Below, in pieces: positions 1 through 8,741 of a DNA stretch of 64,000 nt. The translations under genes were made by a program, and so were the position numbers. The notes beneath the pieces are model-generated. The model had not been told where the DNA came from and searched no databases. It saw only the letters and a program-made list of their open reading frames with translations. Location: positions 62,001 to 126,000 of the forward strand of contig CAUJHO010000095.1 of the NCBI GenBank assembly GCA_963205025.1, read 5' to 3'. Source of the DNA: Pseudomonadota bacterium. GTDB taxonomy: Bacteria > Pseudomonadota > Alphaproteobacteria > Caulobacterales > Caulobacteraceae. Within the stretch, counting starts at the first letter, position 1. The number at the start of each line of letters is the position of its first letter.

Positions 1-139
1 GCTGATCGTGCCGGACTTCGGGATGATCGAAGGGCCGTTCCTGGTGGCCGGGCTGGAATATGCCGGGGATCATGCCGGGGAGGCGACCTTTGCGCTGAGC
101 CTGGCGAGTGCCGGCGAGCTGACGTTCGAGGCGCTGTGA
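1..139 (+). CDS. Phage/GTA major tail protein, C-terminal fragment
   Basis: Only the last 45 codons are present, read from base 2 to the TGA at 137-139; the gene starts before the window. The end matches the C-terminus of TP901-1-type major tail proteins as found in alphaproteobacterial gene transfer agents, with the pattern GPFLVAGLEYAG then an acidic strand and a final SAGELTF. This protein polymerises into the tail tube. The stop overlaps the start of the next tail gene (GTGATG), as expected in a tightly packed structural operon. Family assignment relies on a short stretch plus the strong downstream context. Confidence 0.75.
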   Translation, partial: LIVPDFGMIEGPFLVAGLEYAGDHAGEATFALSLASAGELTFEAL

Positions 140-429
140 TGAACCCGGTGCGCGGTGATGCAGAGGTCGTGATCGGTGACGAGCCGGTGCGGCTGTGCCT
201 GACGCTGGGGGCGCTGGCCGAGATCGAGGCGGCGCTGGAAGCGACCGGGTTTCAGGCCCTGGCGGATCGGCTGCGGGCTCTGACAGCTGCGGATCTGGTG
301 GCGGTGCTGGCGGCGCTGATCCGGGGCGGTGGGGCCGAGGCGGCAATGGCCCGGCGACTGGCGGAGATGACAGAGCCGCGTGCTGCCGCCGAGGCGGTGG
401 CACGGGCGTTCGAAGCGGCGTCAGGATGA
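139..429 (+). CDS. GTA gp10-like tail protein
   Basis: A 96-residue protein from the ATG at 139; an in-frame GTG lies three bases earlier. Its composition (VVIGDEPVRLCLTLGALAEIEAAL, described here in parts, followed by alanine-rich helices) is that of the small GTA gp10/DUF3356 family that lies between the major tail protein and the tail chaperone in Rhodobacter-type GTA clusters. It probably acts in tail assembly with the next gene. The start overlaps the previous stop and the end overlaps the next start (ATGA at 426-429), so the genes are probably translationally coupled. Confidence 0.8.
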   Translation: MNPVRGDAEVVIGDEPVRLCLTLGALAEIEAALEATGFQALADRLRALTAADLVAVLAALIRGGGAEAAMARRLAEMTEPRAAAEAVARAFEAASG

Positions 430-617
430 GCTGGGACGCGATGCTGAGGTTGGCCGTTCGGCTGGGTGTGATGCCGGAGGCCTTCTGGCGGTTGTCGCTG
501 AGGGAATGGCGGATGCTGACCGGTGCCGGAGACGCTGCGGGTATGTCGCGGGCGGATTTGGATCGTTTGACGGAGCGGTGGCCGGATCGGGAGGTGAGGG
601 ATGGACGGCCTGGATGA
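426..617 (+). CDS. Phage tail assembly chaperone (rcc01693-like)
   Basis: A 63-residue protein starting at the ATG within ATGA at 426. It has the hallmarks of the small GTA tail assembly chaperone family: MSWDAMLRLAV at the start, then PEAFWRLSLREWRML, a helix that ends in a short basic tail. Known relatives are about 60-75 residues and sit exactly here, between gp10 and the tape-measure gene. The last 17 bases overlap the start of the next gene at 601 in another frame. Chaperones of this type cap the tape measure during tail assembly; that role is taken from the family. Confidence 0.8.
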   Translation: MSWDAMLRLAVRLGVMPEAFWRLSLREWRMLTGAGDAAGMSRADLDRLTERWPDREVRDGRPG

Positions 618-1110
618 TGTGCCCGTCAAGGCCGCCGAGGCGGCCGAGGCACTGGAGCGGCTGAAGGAGCCGGCTGAGGCGGCGGCCCAGGCCATTGAGG
701 CGAGTTTCGAGCGAGCCGGCGACAGCCTGGTTCGGTCGTTGGCGCGGGCCGCAGCGGACGGCGAAGTGACAATGGCGGAACTGGCGCGCGCGGTGCTGGC
801 GGCGATCAATGCCCTGGCCGGCAGCGGCGGGCGCAGCGGCCTCGGCGAGGCCCTGGCGTCGGCCATGGGATCGGTCTTTGGCGGCTCGAAGGCCGAGGGC
901 GGCCTGGTCGCGCCGGGTGCGGCCTATCTGGTGGGCGAGCGCGGCCCGGAAGTTTTCCGACCGGCGACGGCGGGAGCCATAGAGCCGGTCGGAGCCGGTG
1001 GCGTGACCGTCAATGTCATGGTCCAGGGCGGCCCTGAGGCCTTGTTGAGATCCGAGGCGCAGATCGCCCAGGCCCTGGTCCGCGCCGCGCGCGTCGGCAC
1101 CCGGTCCTAG
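601..1110 (+). CDS. Short GTA tail tape-measure protein
   Basis: A 169-residue protein with an alanine-rich helical N-terminal half and a C-terminal half carrying the tape-measure signature GGLVAPGAAYLVGERGPEVF (residues about 100-120). Tape-measure proteins set tail length and sit in the tail lumen. GTA versions are much shorter than those of ordinary siphophages, consistent with a short tail. The start overlaps the chaperone gene. The TAG stop lies in a CTAG tetramer that also supplies the stop of the convergent DUF805 gene, so the tail operon is interrupted here before it resumes at 1847. Confidence 0.85.
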   Translation: MDGLDDVPVKAAEAAEALERLKEPAEAAAQAIEASFERAGDSLVRSLARAAADGEVTMAELARAVLAAINALAGSGGRSGLGEALASAMGSVFGGSKAEGGLVAPGAAYLVGERGPEVFRPATAGAIEPVGAGGVTVNVMVQGGPEALLRSEAQIAQALVRAARVGTRS

Positions 1111-1769
1111 ATGCCGCCGTAGGGACGCGGGGTCGGGACGGGACCGTACTGATTGGTCTGTTGCTGGGACGGCATCAGCGCGACCACGAACAAAAAGACG
1201 CCTCCGAACGGAACAAAGCCCAAAAGGTAGAGCCAGCCGGACATACCGACATCGTGGAGCCGTCGCACCTGGACCACAATGCTCGGGATGATCAATGCCA
1301 GTCCGAAAAGACAGAAGACAAAAAAGCCGACCATGAAGACACCGGCAGACGCGTCGGACTCCATGGAGGGGTCGATGCTGGCGGCGGCAACCCAGCACAG
1401 CAGGATTGGGACAATCAAGAACAGATAGGCGAACAGGGTGAAGCCCCAGAATTCCTTGCGGCGTGCCCGGCCATTGCCGTCGGCGTATCGCTGGGTGACG
1501 GCCCGGACGAAATAGGCCCAGAGGCTCAGATCCTCGCCCGTGTAGTCGACCGTGACGGGTGCGGCCTGAGGCGCAGGGGCCGGCGAGGCAGAGGCCAGGC
1601 CGATGACCTCGCGGGCGTAGCCTTCGGCAGCGACGAAATCGACGGACGACCCGACCGCCGGCATGTCGCCGCGCACATCCAGGGCCGAGAAGGCGTAGCG
1701 ATTGCCGTCGTCGCCGCTGATGAGGCCGCCTCCGGTGTCGGCGTCAAAGGTCAGAATCTGTCCGCGCAT
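1107..1769 (-). CDS. DUF805 membrane protein with cold-shock-like N-terminus
   Basis: A 220-residue protein from the ATG at 1769 (an upstream in-frame start at 1826 would add an implausible basic leader). Residues 1-50 resemble an OB-fold cold-shock domain (MRGQILTFDADTGGGLISGDD). The C-terminal part is a DUF805 domain: the YADGNGRARRKEFW entry motif, hydrophobic segments near 110-130 and 140-170, the RRLHDVGMSGW loop typical of the family, and a last hydrophobic segment. The function of DUF805 is unknown. The gene lies opposite to, and inside, the GTA tail operon, and shares the CTAG stop overlap with the tape-measure gene. Confidence 0.8.
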   Translation of the reverse strand: MRGQILTFDADTGGGLISGDDGNRYAFSALDVRGDMPAVGSSVDFVAAEGYAREVIGLASASPAPAPQAAPVTVDYTGEDLSLWAYFVRAVTQRYADGNGRARRKEFWGFTLFAYLFLIVPILLCWVAAASIDPSMESDASAGVFMVGFFVFCLFGLALIIPSIVVQVRRLHDVGMSGWLYLLGFVPFGGVFLFVVALMPSQQQTNQYGPVPTPRPYGGI

Positions 1770-1846
1770 TCGATGCCCCCTCGGTGAAACCGCGTTTTGT
1801 CTGGTGAGGCGCGGTCGATAAGTCAACAGGAATTCAGGAGGTTGCC

Positions 1847-2458
1847 GTGAGCTTTCACGAGGTGAGCCTGCCGGCGCGGCTGGCCTTCGGCTCCACCGGC
1901 GGGGTCGAGCGCCGCACCGAGATCGTGACCCTGACCAATGGGTTCGAGCGGCGCTCGACGCCGTGGGCGCATGGGCGCAGACGCTATCTCATCGGGGCGG
2001 GGCTGAGGTCGCTGGCGGACATGGCAGCACTGACGGCCTTCTTCGAGGCCCGCCGCGGCCGGCTGTACGGCTTCCGATTCCGGGATTTTGCCGATTTTCG
2101 CAGCGGGTCCGGCGAGCCTGAGCCGGGCGATCAGCTGCTGGGCCAAGGGGATGGGACGCGGACGATGTTCCAACTGACCAAGGCCTATGGCGACTATGGG
2201 CGGGTGATCGGCAAGCCGGTCGCAGGCTCCGTGCGGGTCGCGGTCGATGGTGTTGAACTGGGTGGCGGGGCCTTTGAGGTCGACGCTGCGACCGGCGCAG
2301 TGACTTTGACGACGGCACCCGACGAAGCTGCGGCTGTCACGGCCGGCTTCCTGTTCGATACGCCGGTTCGGTTCGATGCCGACCGGATCGATGTGACCCT
2401 TGAGAGTTTCGAAGCCGGGCGCGTGGCGGCGGTGCCGCTGATCGAGATCAGGATCTGA
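1847..2458 (+). CDS. GTA gp12-like tail protein (DUF2460)
   Basis: A 203-residue protein with a GTG start at 1847 preceded by a strong AGGAGG at 1836-1841. It is recognised as the DUF2460/TIGR02217 family by the N-terminal FHEVSLPARLAFGSTGG, the NGFERRSTPWAHGRRRY block (about residues 29-45) and ARRGRLYGFRFRDFADF (about residues 68-84). In GTAs this is gp12, a distal tail/baseplate component. It is the first gene after the DUF805 insertion; its own good ribosome-binding site fits a gene no longer coupled to an upstream partner. Four bases separate it from the next gene. Confidence 0.9.
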   Translation: MSFHEVSLPARLAFGSTGGVERRTEIVTLTNGFERRSTPWAHGRRRYLIGAGLRSLADMAALTAFFEARRGRLYGFRFRDFADFRSGSGEPEPGDQLLGQGDGTRTMFQLTKAYGDYGRVIGKPVAGSVRVAVDGVELGGGAFEVDAATGAVTLTTAPDEAAAVTAGFLFDTPVRFDADRIDVTLESFEAGRVAAVPLIEIRI

Positions 2459-2462
2459 GACC

Positions 2463-3116
2463 ATGAGAGATGTGCCGGAGGTGCTGGCCGCCCGCATCGA
2501 GAGCGGGGCGGCGCGGCTTTGCCATGCCTGGATCGTGACCCTGGCGGATGACAGCCGGCTGGGGTTCACCGACCACGATGAGGACCTGATCGTCGAGGGC
2601 GTCATCTGTCGTGCGGCCTGTGGCTGGACCGCAGGTGCGGCGCACCAGGAGCTGGGCCTGGACCCCGGCCTGGCCTCGGCCCAGGGCGTGCTGGATGTGC
2701 AGGGGCCGGTCGAGGCCGACATTCGGGCCGGTCGCTGGGACGGCTCGCGCATCGAGATGTGGCGGCTGGACTGGGCCGAGCCGGACCTGCGTGTGCGGAT
2801 CGGCGGCGGCCAGGTCCGGCGGATGGTCATGGCCGGCGAGCGCCTGACGCTGGAGCTGGAAGGGCAGGCGGCGCGGCTCGACCGGGTCGTCGGGCGTAGC
2901 TTCAGCCGGCTGTGCGACGCAGCCCTGGGCGATGCGCGGTGCGGGGTCGATCTGGAGGCCTATCCGGGTCAGACCTGCGACCGGCGCTTCGAGCGTTGTC
3001 GGGACCGGTTTGGCAATGCCGCCAATTTCCGGGGATTTCCGGACATGCCCGGCGATGACTTCCTGTTTGCAAGACCGGGAGCGGGCGGGCGGCATGACGG
3101 CGGGAGCCGGCGATGA
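2463..3116 (+). CDS. GTA gp13-like baseplate/tail hub protein (DUF2163)
   Basis: A 217-residue protein of the DUF2163/phage BR0599 family (gp13 of GTAs). Visible family features are the N-terminal RLCHAWIVTLADDSRLGFTD, the ADIRAGRWDG segment, and a cysteine-containing C-terminal part with FSRLCDAALGDARCGVD and CRDRFGNAANFRGFP. In the Rhodobacter GTA structure the homologue builds part of the hub at the tail tip. The gene ends in ATGA overlap with the NlpC/P60 gene. The length is slightly short of the usual 270-300 residues because the C-terminus is abbreviated after the GFPDMPG motif. Confidence 0.9.
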   Translation: MRDVPEVLAARIESGAARLCHAWIVTLADDSRLGFTDHDEDLIVEGVICRAACGWTAGAAHQELGLDPGLASAQGVLDVQGPVEADIRAGRWDGSRIEMWRLDWAEPDLRVRIGGGQVRRMVMAGERLTLELEGQAARLDRVVGRSFSRLCDAALGDARCGVDLEAYPGQTCDRRFERCRDRFGNAANFRGFPDMPGDDFLFARPGAGGRHDGGSRR

Positions 3117-3559
3117 GCGCGCTCCGTGAGCGTGCGCTGGCTGAGGCCATGAGCTGGATCGGCACGCCCTATCAGCATCAGGCCAGTGCCAAGGGCCTGG
3201 GGTGCGACTGTCTGGGTCTGGTCCGGGGGGTGTGGCGCACGCTGTATGGGAGCGAGCCGCAAGCCGTGCCGCCCTATCGGGCCGACTGGGCCGAGGTGTC
3301 GGGCCAGGAGCGGTTGCTGGCGGCGGCGCGCCGGTGGCTGGTTCAGGTGCCGACCGAGACGGCGCGCCCCGGCGATGTGGTGCTGTTCCGGATGGCTCCC
3401 GAGGCGGCGATCAAACACTGTGCCCTGATCAGCCACACCGGACCGCCAGGGCGAATCGTCCATGCCTATTGGGGGCGCGCGGTAACCGAGAGTTGGCTGG
3501 GCGACTGGTGGCGGTCGCGCCTCGTCGCGGCCTTTGCCTTTCCTGAGACGGAGGACTGA
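3113..3559 (+). CDS. NlpC/P60 tail peptidase (GTA gp14-like)
   Basis: A 148-residue NlpC/P60 cysteine peptidase of the phage/GTA tail type. The nucleophile is in GCDCLGLVRG (Cys33), with histidines in IKHCALIS and IVHAYW supplying the rest of the active site. Such proteins sit at the tail tip and cut cell-wall peptides during entry of DNA into the recipient. The start overlaps gp13 by ATGA and the next gene begins one base after the stop codon. The start region ALAEAMSWIGTPYQH agrees with the family without extension. Confidence 0.9.
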   Translation: MSALRERALAEAMSWIGTPYQHQASAKGLGCDCLGLVRGVWRTLYGSEPQAVPPYRADWAEVSGQERLLAAARRWLVQVPTETARPGDVVLFRMAPEAAIKHCALISHTGPPGRIVHAYWGRAVTESWLGDWWRSRLVAAFAFPETED

Positions 3560-6500
3560 ATGGCGCAGGTGATCCTGTCGGCGGTCGGCAGCCATTTCGG
3601 CGGACCGCTGGGTCAGATGATCGGCTCGGCCATCGGAGCCCAGATCGATCAGGCGGCGGTGCAGTCGCTGATGCCCCCGCGCCAGATCGGGCCGCGGCTG
3701 GAGCAGATCCGGGTCCAGGGGGCCTCTGAAGGCACCCCCGTTCCAGCGGCCTTCGGGCGGGCCAGGGTGACGGGCCAGATCATCTGGGCGGCCAGCTTTC
3801 GTGAACGTCGGCATGACAGGCGCGCCGGCAAGGGAGGCCCGAAGTCGGTGGACTATGCCTATTCACTGAGCTTCGCGGTGGGCCTGTGCGAGGGGCCGAT
3901 CGACGGCATCGGGCGGGTTTGGGCCGACGGCCAACCGTTTGATGCGTCCGGCGTGACGATGCGGATCCATCGCGGCACCGAGGATCAGCTTCCCGATTCG
4001 CTGATAGAGGCTGTCGAGGGGGCGGCCCCGGCCTATCGGGGCCTGGCCTATATCGTGTTCGAGGACCTGCCGCTGGATGCCTTCGGTGACCGGGTGCCGC
4101 AGCTGGCGTTCGAGGTGTTCCGGCGACCGCGCTCGGGGCAGGATCGGCTTGAGGACCGGCTAGAGGGGGTGTGCCTGATCCCGGGATCGGGGGAGTTCGT
4201 CTATGCGACCACGCCGGTGTTGCGCCGCGAGGGCCTGTTTCGCACGGCAGCCGAGAATGTGAACAACCGCGAGAGCCGGGCAGATTTGCTGGTCTCGCTG
4301 GATCAACTGCAGGCGCAACTGCCGAACCTGAAGCGGGTGACCCTGGTCGTCAGCTGGTTCGGTCAGGATCTGAGGTGCGGCCAATGCGAGGTTCGCCCCA
4401 GGGTCGACCGGCAGGCCAAGGACACCGCCGGTCAGGCCTGGCGGGTCTGCGGCGTCGCGCGCGATGCGGCCCAGGCGGTGTCGGCCATCGAGGGATCCCC
4501 CGCCTATGGCGGGACGCCGTCCGATGCCTCGGTGGTGCAGGCAATCCAGGAACTGAAGCGACGCGGGCTTGAGGTGACCGTGGCCCCGTTCCTGATGATG
4601 GATATTTCGGCGGGCAATGGTCTGGACGACCCCTATGGTGGGGGGGAACAGGCAGCGTTCCCCTGGCGTGGTCGGGTCACCTGTGATCCTGCGCCCGGCG
4701 TGGCGGGAACCGTGGATCAGACGAGCATGGCGGACGCCCAGGTCGCTGCGTTCTTCGGGACGGCCGCGGCGAGCGACTTTGCCTGGGACGGCACGGCCAT
4801 GGCCTATTCCGGACCGGACGAATGGTCGTGGCGGCGCATGGTCTTGCACTGTGCGCGACTGGCGGTGGCGGCGGGTGCCGACGGCCTGCTGATCGGGTCG
4901 GAGTTTCCCGGCCTGACCCGGGTGCGTGGCGCGAGCGGCTATCCCGCAGTCGAGGCCTTGAGGGCCCTGGCTGGCGATTGTCGCGCGGTAATGGGGCCGG
5001 CAGCCATGATCACCTATGCGGCCGACTGGAGCGAATGGAATGCCGTCCAGCATGCCGATGATCCGGGCGGTGTGGTGTTCCACCTCGATCCGCTGTGGGC
5101 CGATCCGGCGATCAGCTGTGTCGGCGTGGACTGGTACCCACCGATTTCGGACTGGCGTGACGGCACCGATCACCTGGATGCGACGGCGGGCTGGAGGGGG
5201 CCTTCAGATCCTGCCTATCTGGCTGCGCGGGTTCAGGGTGGCGAAGCCTACGATTGGTTCTATGCCAGTGATGCGGCGCGCGAAGACCAGGCGCGGACTG
5301 CGATCACGGACGGAGCCCATGGCGAACCCTGGGTGTGGCGCGCCAAGGACATCCTCGGCTGGTGGAGCCATGCTCACCACGACAGGATTGATGGCGAGCG
5401 CTACGGCACCGCGACGGCCTGGACGCCGGGAATGAAGCCGGTGCGGATGATCGAGTTTGGCTGTGCGGCCATCGACAAGGGACCCAATGCGCCCAATCTG
5501 TTTCTCGACCCCAAGAGCGCGGAGAGTGCGGTCCCGCCCGGGTCGAATGGGCGGCGCGATGATCTGGTTCAGCGTCGGCTGATCGAAGCCATCCTGGCCC
5601 GGTTCGACGACGAGGACGTCAATCCACAAGCCACAGCCTATGAAGGGCGGATGCTCGAGGCGATGGACGCCTGGTGCTGGGATGCGCGTCCGTTCCCCGA
5701 CTTTCCGGCGCGAACCGAGGTCTGGTCCGATGGCGACAACTGGCGAACGGGGCACTGGCTGAACGGACGGCTCTATGGCGAGGCGGCAGACCTGATCGCG
5801 GCCATCGCCGCCCGGGTCGGCCTGCGGCCGGAAGATCTGAATCTGGCCGAGGTGAACGGCGTGATCGACGGCTATCTGATCGAGCGCCCGATGACCGCAG
5901 CGGCGGCTCTGGCGCCGCTGTTGTTGGCGCTGGGGCTGGAGGTGGCCGAGCGCGGCGGCCGGCTCGCTGTCTTTGCGCGCGGGGGCCGGATGGATCTGGA
6001 CGAGGCGGACCTGGCGCTTCCCGAACGGGGAAATTCCGAAGAAACGGTGCGTGAGGTCGAGGTGGCTCCGGGTCTGGCCCGCATTCGCTTCATTGATGCG
6101 GGGGCGGACTATCGCATCGGCGGCGTTGTGGCGCGCAACGAGGGGACGCTGGACGGGTCGATCCTGACTCTGGATCTGCCGATGGTCACGACCGACAATG
6201 TGGCCGAGGCGGTCGCCCAGGCGGTGCTGGTGCGAGCGGCGGCAGATCGGGTCGAGCGGCGGGTTCATGTCTCGCCCCTGGCCGGACTGCGCCTAGAGGC
6301 CGGAGACGCGGTCACGTTGGTGGGCGACCCGGAGGTCTGGCGCGTGGCGCGCCTCGACCATGACGAGACATGCCGAGCCCTGCTGGCCCCCGAGCTTGAA
6401 GGCCCGACGATCAGGGGGGTTGAATCCTGGCGTCCGGGGCCGTCGGTGCCGATGCCGGCCGACCCCTGGGTCGAACTCCTCGATCTTCCCGGTCGAGGAG

Positions 6501-7378
6501 ATGACGATGGCCTGCTGGTCGCGGCGGCCGGCGAGCCGTGGCGCGCCATCGACCTGTTCTTGGGGCCCGACACCGAGAGTCTGACGCCGCGTGCGCGCAT
6601 CGAAACGCCGGCAACGGTGGGGGAACTGGAAGCCCCGCTTCACCCCGGCACACCGGATCGGTGGCATTGGTGCCATGACCTGGAGGTCAGACTGCAGGGG
6701 CAGAGTCCCCAGGGTGCCGGCGAACTGGCGGTGCTGGGCGGGGCCAACCGCATCGCCGTGCGGGCGGCGGATGGCGACTGGGAGATCGTTCAATACCGGC
6801 AGGCTGAGTTGATCGAAGCCGATGTCTGGCGGCTGAGTGGCCTGCTGCGGGGCCTGGGAGGATCGGAGGCGCAAAGCACCGCCGGAGCCTTGGCCGGGGC
6901 AAGGGTGGTCTGGCTCGATCCGGCCCTGAGGGCGGTCGTGATGTCGGAGACGGAGCGTGGCTTGCCGCTGAAAGTCCGGTCCGCGCCGGCCGGCGGGCCG
7001 CCGCTGCCGGCGACGTACGGGGACGCAGAGGTCACCTGGCGCGGCGTCTCGCGTCGGCCCTGGTCGCCGGTCCATCTGAAAGCCGCCTGGGGCCTGGAGA
7101 GCTCGCGTGTATTCAGCTGGATCCGGCGGACGCGCATCGGCGGCGATGGCTGGGATCAGGAGCCGCCGCTCGGCGAAGACAGTGAGCGCTATCAGGTCCG
7201 AATTCTGGCCGATGGAATCGAGGTTGCCGTCTATGAAACCGGCGTCGCCTCCTTCGTCTGGAGTGCGGCCGAACAGGACGCGTGCCTGTCAGGGCTGAGT
7301 CCCGAAACGGTCTGCATCAGCGTGAGGCAAGGATCCGCGATCTGGGGGTGGGGGGCGGCGGCGACCCTGAACATCTGA
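3560..7378 (+). CDS. GTA host-specificity/tail fiber megaprotein (gp15, TIM-barrel-like)
   Basis: A 1272-residue protein, the usual length for gp15 of alphaproteobacterial GTAs. It starts with a glycine-rich hydrophobic segment, then the tail-protein block PVPAAFGRARVTGQIIWAA. A glycoside-hydrolase-like TIM-barrel segment follows in the middle, with GVDWYPPISDWRD near residue 520 and MIEFGCAAIDKGPNAPN near 632. Phage tail-protein domains then run to the end. It forms the tail tip that contacts the recipient cell. It is the last gene of the GTA cluster in this window; the downstream gene is an unrelated chaperone. Confidence 0.92.
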   Translation: MAQVILSAVGSHFGGPLGQMIGSAIGAQIDQAAVQSLMPPRQIGPRLEQIRVQGASEGTPVPAAFGRARVTGQIIWAASFRERRHDRRAGKGGPKSVDYAYSLSFAVGLCEGPIDGIGRVWADGQPFDASGVTMRIHRGTEDQLPDSLIEAVEGAAPAYRGLAYIVFEDLPLDAFGDRVPQLAFEVFRRPRSGQDRLEDRLEGVCLIPGSGEFVYATTPVLRREGLFRTAAENVNNRESRADLLVSLDQLQAQLPNLKRVTLVVSWFGQDLRCGQCEVRPRVDRQAKDTAGQAWRVCGVARDAAQAVSAIEGSPAYGGTPSDASVVQAIQELKRRGLEVTVAPFLMMDISAGNGLDDPYGGGEQAAFPWRGRVTCDPAPGVAGTVDQTSMADAQVAAFFGTAAASDFAWDGTAMAYSGPDEWSWRRMVLHCARLAVAAGADGLLIGSEFPGLTRVRGASGYPAVEALRALAGDCRAVMGPAAMITYAADWSEWNAVQHADDPGGVVFHLDPLWADPAISCVGVDWYPPISDWRDGTDHLDATAGWRGPSDPAYLAARVQGGEAYDWFYASDAAREDQARTAITDGAHGEPWVWRAKDILGWWSHAHHDRIDGERYGTATAWTPGMKPVRMIEFGCAAIDKGPNAPNLFLDPKSAESAVPPGSNGRRDDLVQRRLIEAILARFDDEDVNPQATAYEGRMLEAMDAWCWDARPFPDFPARTEVWSDGDNWRTGHWLNGRLYGEAADLIAAIAARVGLRPEDLNLAEVNGVIDGYLIERPMTAAAALAPLLLALGLEVAERGGRLAVFARGGRMDLDEADLALPERGNSEETVREVEVAPGLARIRFIDAGADYRIGGVVARNEGTLDGSILTLDLPMVTTDNVAEAVAQAVLVRAAADRVERRVHVSPLAGLRLEAGDAVTLVGDPEVWRVARLDHDETCRALLAPELEGPTIRGVESWRPGPSVPMPADPWVELLDLPGRGDDDGLLVAAAGEPWRAIDLFLGPDTESLTPRARIETPATVGELEAPLHPGTPDRWHWCHDLEVRLQGQSPQGAGELAVLGGANRIAVRAADGDWEIVQYRQAELIEADVWRLSGLLRGLGGSEAQSTAGALAGARVVWLDPALRAVVMSETERGLPLKVRSAPAGGPPLPATYGDAEVTWRGVSRRPWSPVHLKAAWGLESSRVFSWIRRTRIGGDGWDQEPPLGEDSERYQVRILADGIEVAVYETGVASFVWSAAEQDACLSGLSPETVCISVRQGSAIWGWGAAATLNI

Positions 7379-7453
7379 CGAAGGAGGGTTGCGTCAGGCT
7401 GTGAATGGCCTAACTCACCAGACTCAGACGCATTGGCGAGAGGTTCCAGAGGT

Positions 7454-8338
7454 TTGGCCGGCGATCCCTACAAGGAACTGGGCGTGCCCCGCTCTGCCAC
7501 CAAGGCAGAGATCAAGAAGGCATTCCACCGGCTTGCCAAGGACCTGCATCCCGACCGCAATCCGGGGGACAAGGCCGCCGAGGAGCGATTCAAGCGGGTG
7601 ACCGCCGCCTTCGACCTGCTGGGCGACGAGGAAAAGCGGGCGAAGTTTGATCGCGGTGAGATTGACGCGGACGGACGCGAGCAGTTCCGGGGCGGCTTCG
7701 GCGGGCGCGGGCCGGGAGCGGCGGGCGGCAGCGGCCGCTTCGAAGGCGCGGATCTGGACGACATTTTCGAAATGTTCGGCGGTATGGGTGGTCGTGCCCG
7801 CGGTCCGGCGCGCGGCCAGGATATTCGCGCTCGCATGGAAATCTCGCTGGAAGAGTCCATCGCCGGGGGCACGCGCCGGATTGCCTTTTCCGATGGCCGG
7901 ACGCTGGACGTCAATATTCCCAAGGGGGCCGCCGAGGGCCAGGTCCTCAGGCTGAAGGACCAGGGCGCGCCCGGTCGCCAGGGCGGCCCGTCCGGCGATG
8001 CCCTGATCGAGATCGTGGTCGCCGAGCATCCGATCTATCGCCGCGAGGGTGCCGACCTGCACATGGATGCGCCGGTGTCGGCCCCCGATGCCATTCTGGG
8101 CGGGAAGGTCACGATCCAGACCCCCGATGGAGCGGTCAAGCTGAAGATCGACAAGGGGTCGAATTCCGGTCAGGTGATGCGGTTGAAGGGGCGCGGTGCG
8201 TTCGACGCCCGTACCGGCAAGCGCGGCGACCTGATGGCGCGGCTGATGGTGATGCTGCCCAGGACCATTGACCCCGACCTGGAGCAGTTTGCCGAGGCCT
8301 GGCGTGAGCAACGCCCCTATTCACCCACGGCGCGTTGA
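7454..8338 (+). CDS. J-domain co-chaperone, CbpA/DnaJ-like without zinc finger
   Basis: A 294-residue protein from the TTG at 7454; an alternative TTG at 7433 adds seven residues but has no visible ribosome-binding site, whereas GAGAGG at 7437-7442 suits 7454. The J-domain occupies about residues 3-65 with the HPD motif in DLHPDRN. A glycine/phenylalanine-rich linker follows (GGFGGRGPGAAGG, FEMFGGMGGR), then the two beta-sandwich substrate domains of the DnaJ C-terminus. The CXXCXGXG zinc repeats are absent, which makes this a class II (CbpA-like) J-protein. It stimulates DnaK in the cytoplasm. It lies directly after the GTA cluster with 75 bases between. Confidence 0.88.
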   Translation: MAGDPYKELGVPRSATKAEIKKAFHRLAKDLHPDRNPGDKAAEERFKRVTAAFDLLGDEEKRAKFDRGEIDADGREQFRGGFGGRGPGAAGGSGRFEGADLDDIFEMFGGMGGRARGPARGQDIRARMEISLEESIAGGTRRIAFSDGRTLDVNIPKGAAEGQVLRLKDQGAPGRQGGPSGDALIEIVVAEHPIYRREGADLHMDAPVSAPDAILGGKVTIQTPDGAVKLKIDKGSNSGQVMRLKGRGAFDARTGKRGDLMARLMVMLPRTIDPDLEQFAEAWREQRPYSPTAR

Positions 8339-8417
8339 TCATGGCCGTCGCACTGTTCAAACCGTAAACTCGTCGTTCAGTCCCTGTTCAGCGCCGGCGT
8401 CATAAAACCGGGGAGTT

Positions 8418-8738
8418 ATGAAGCGCTACCTCATCTTTCTTGCCGCTGCAGCGGCTCTGGCGGCACCGCCGGCGGCCTCGGCCAGCCAGACGACGGGCAC
8501 GCTGCTGGCGAACGCGAGTACCCAGCAGTTTCGCGCCCGTCAGGATGACGGCCAGCGCGTGAGCCTGAGTGAAGTCGTGCGCCGCCTGCGCGCGTCTCGT
8601 CAGGGCCAGATGGTGGACGCTCAGGCCACTACGCGTGACGGGCGCGCCATCTATGTGATTATCTGGGAATATCCGGGTGGCCGAATCGGCAACATCTATG
8701 TCGATCAGCGCACCGGTGCCGTTCTCGGAGAAGACTGA
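8418..8738 (+). CDS. Exported PepSY-like small protein
   Basis: A 106-residue protein with a clear signal peptide (KRYLIFLAAAAALAAPPAASA, cleaved after about residue 22) and a single PepSY-like unit: SLSEVVRRLRASRQGQMVDAQ, then a strand pair and GGRIGNIYVDQRTGAVLG. PepSY units bind peptides or regulate partner activity in the periplasm. The gene lies three bases before the response regulator, so the three genes 8418-10819 are probably one operon, and this protein may modulate the sensor kinase. That link is an inference from position. Confidence 0.75.
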   Translation: MKRYLIFLAAAAALAAPPAASASQTTGTLLANASTQQFRARQDDGQRVSLSEVVRRLRASRQGQMVDAQATTRDGRAIYVIIWEYPGGRIGNIYVDQRTGAVLGED

Positions 8739-8741
8739 GCC

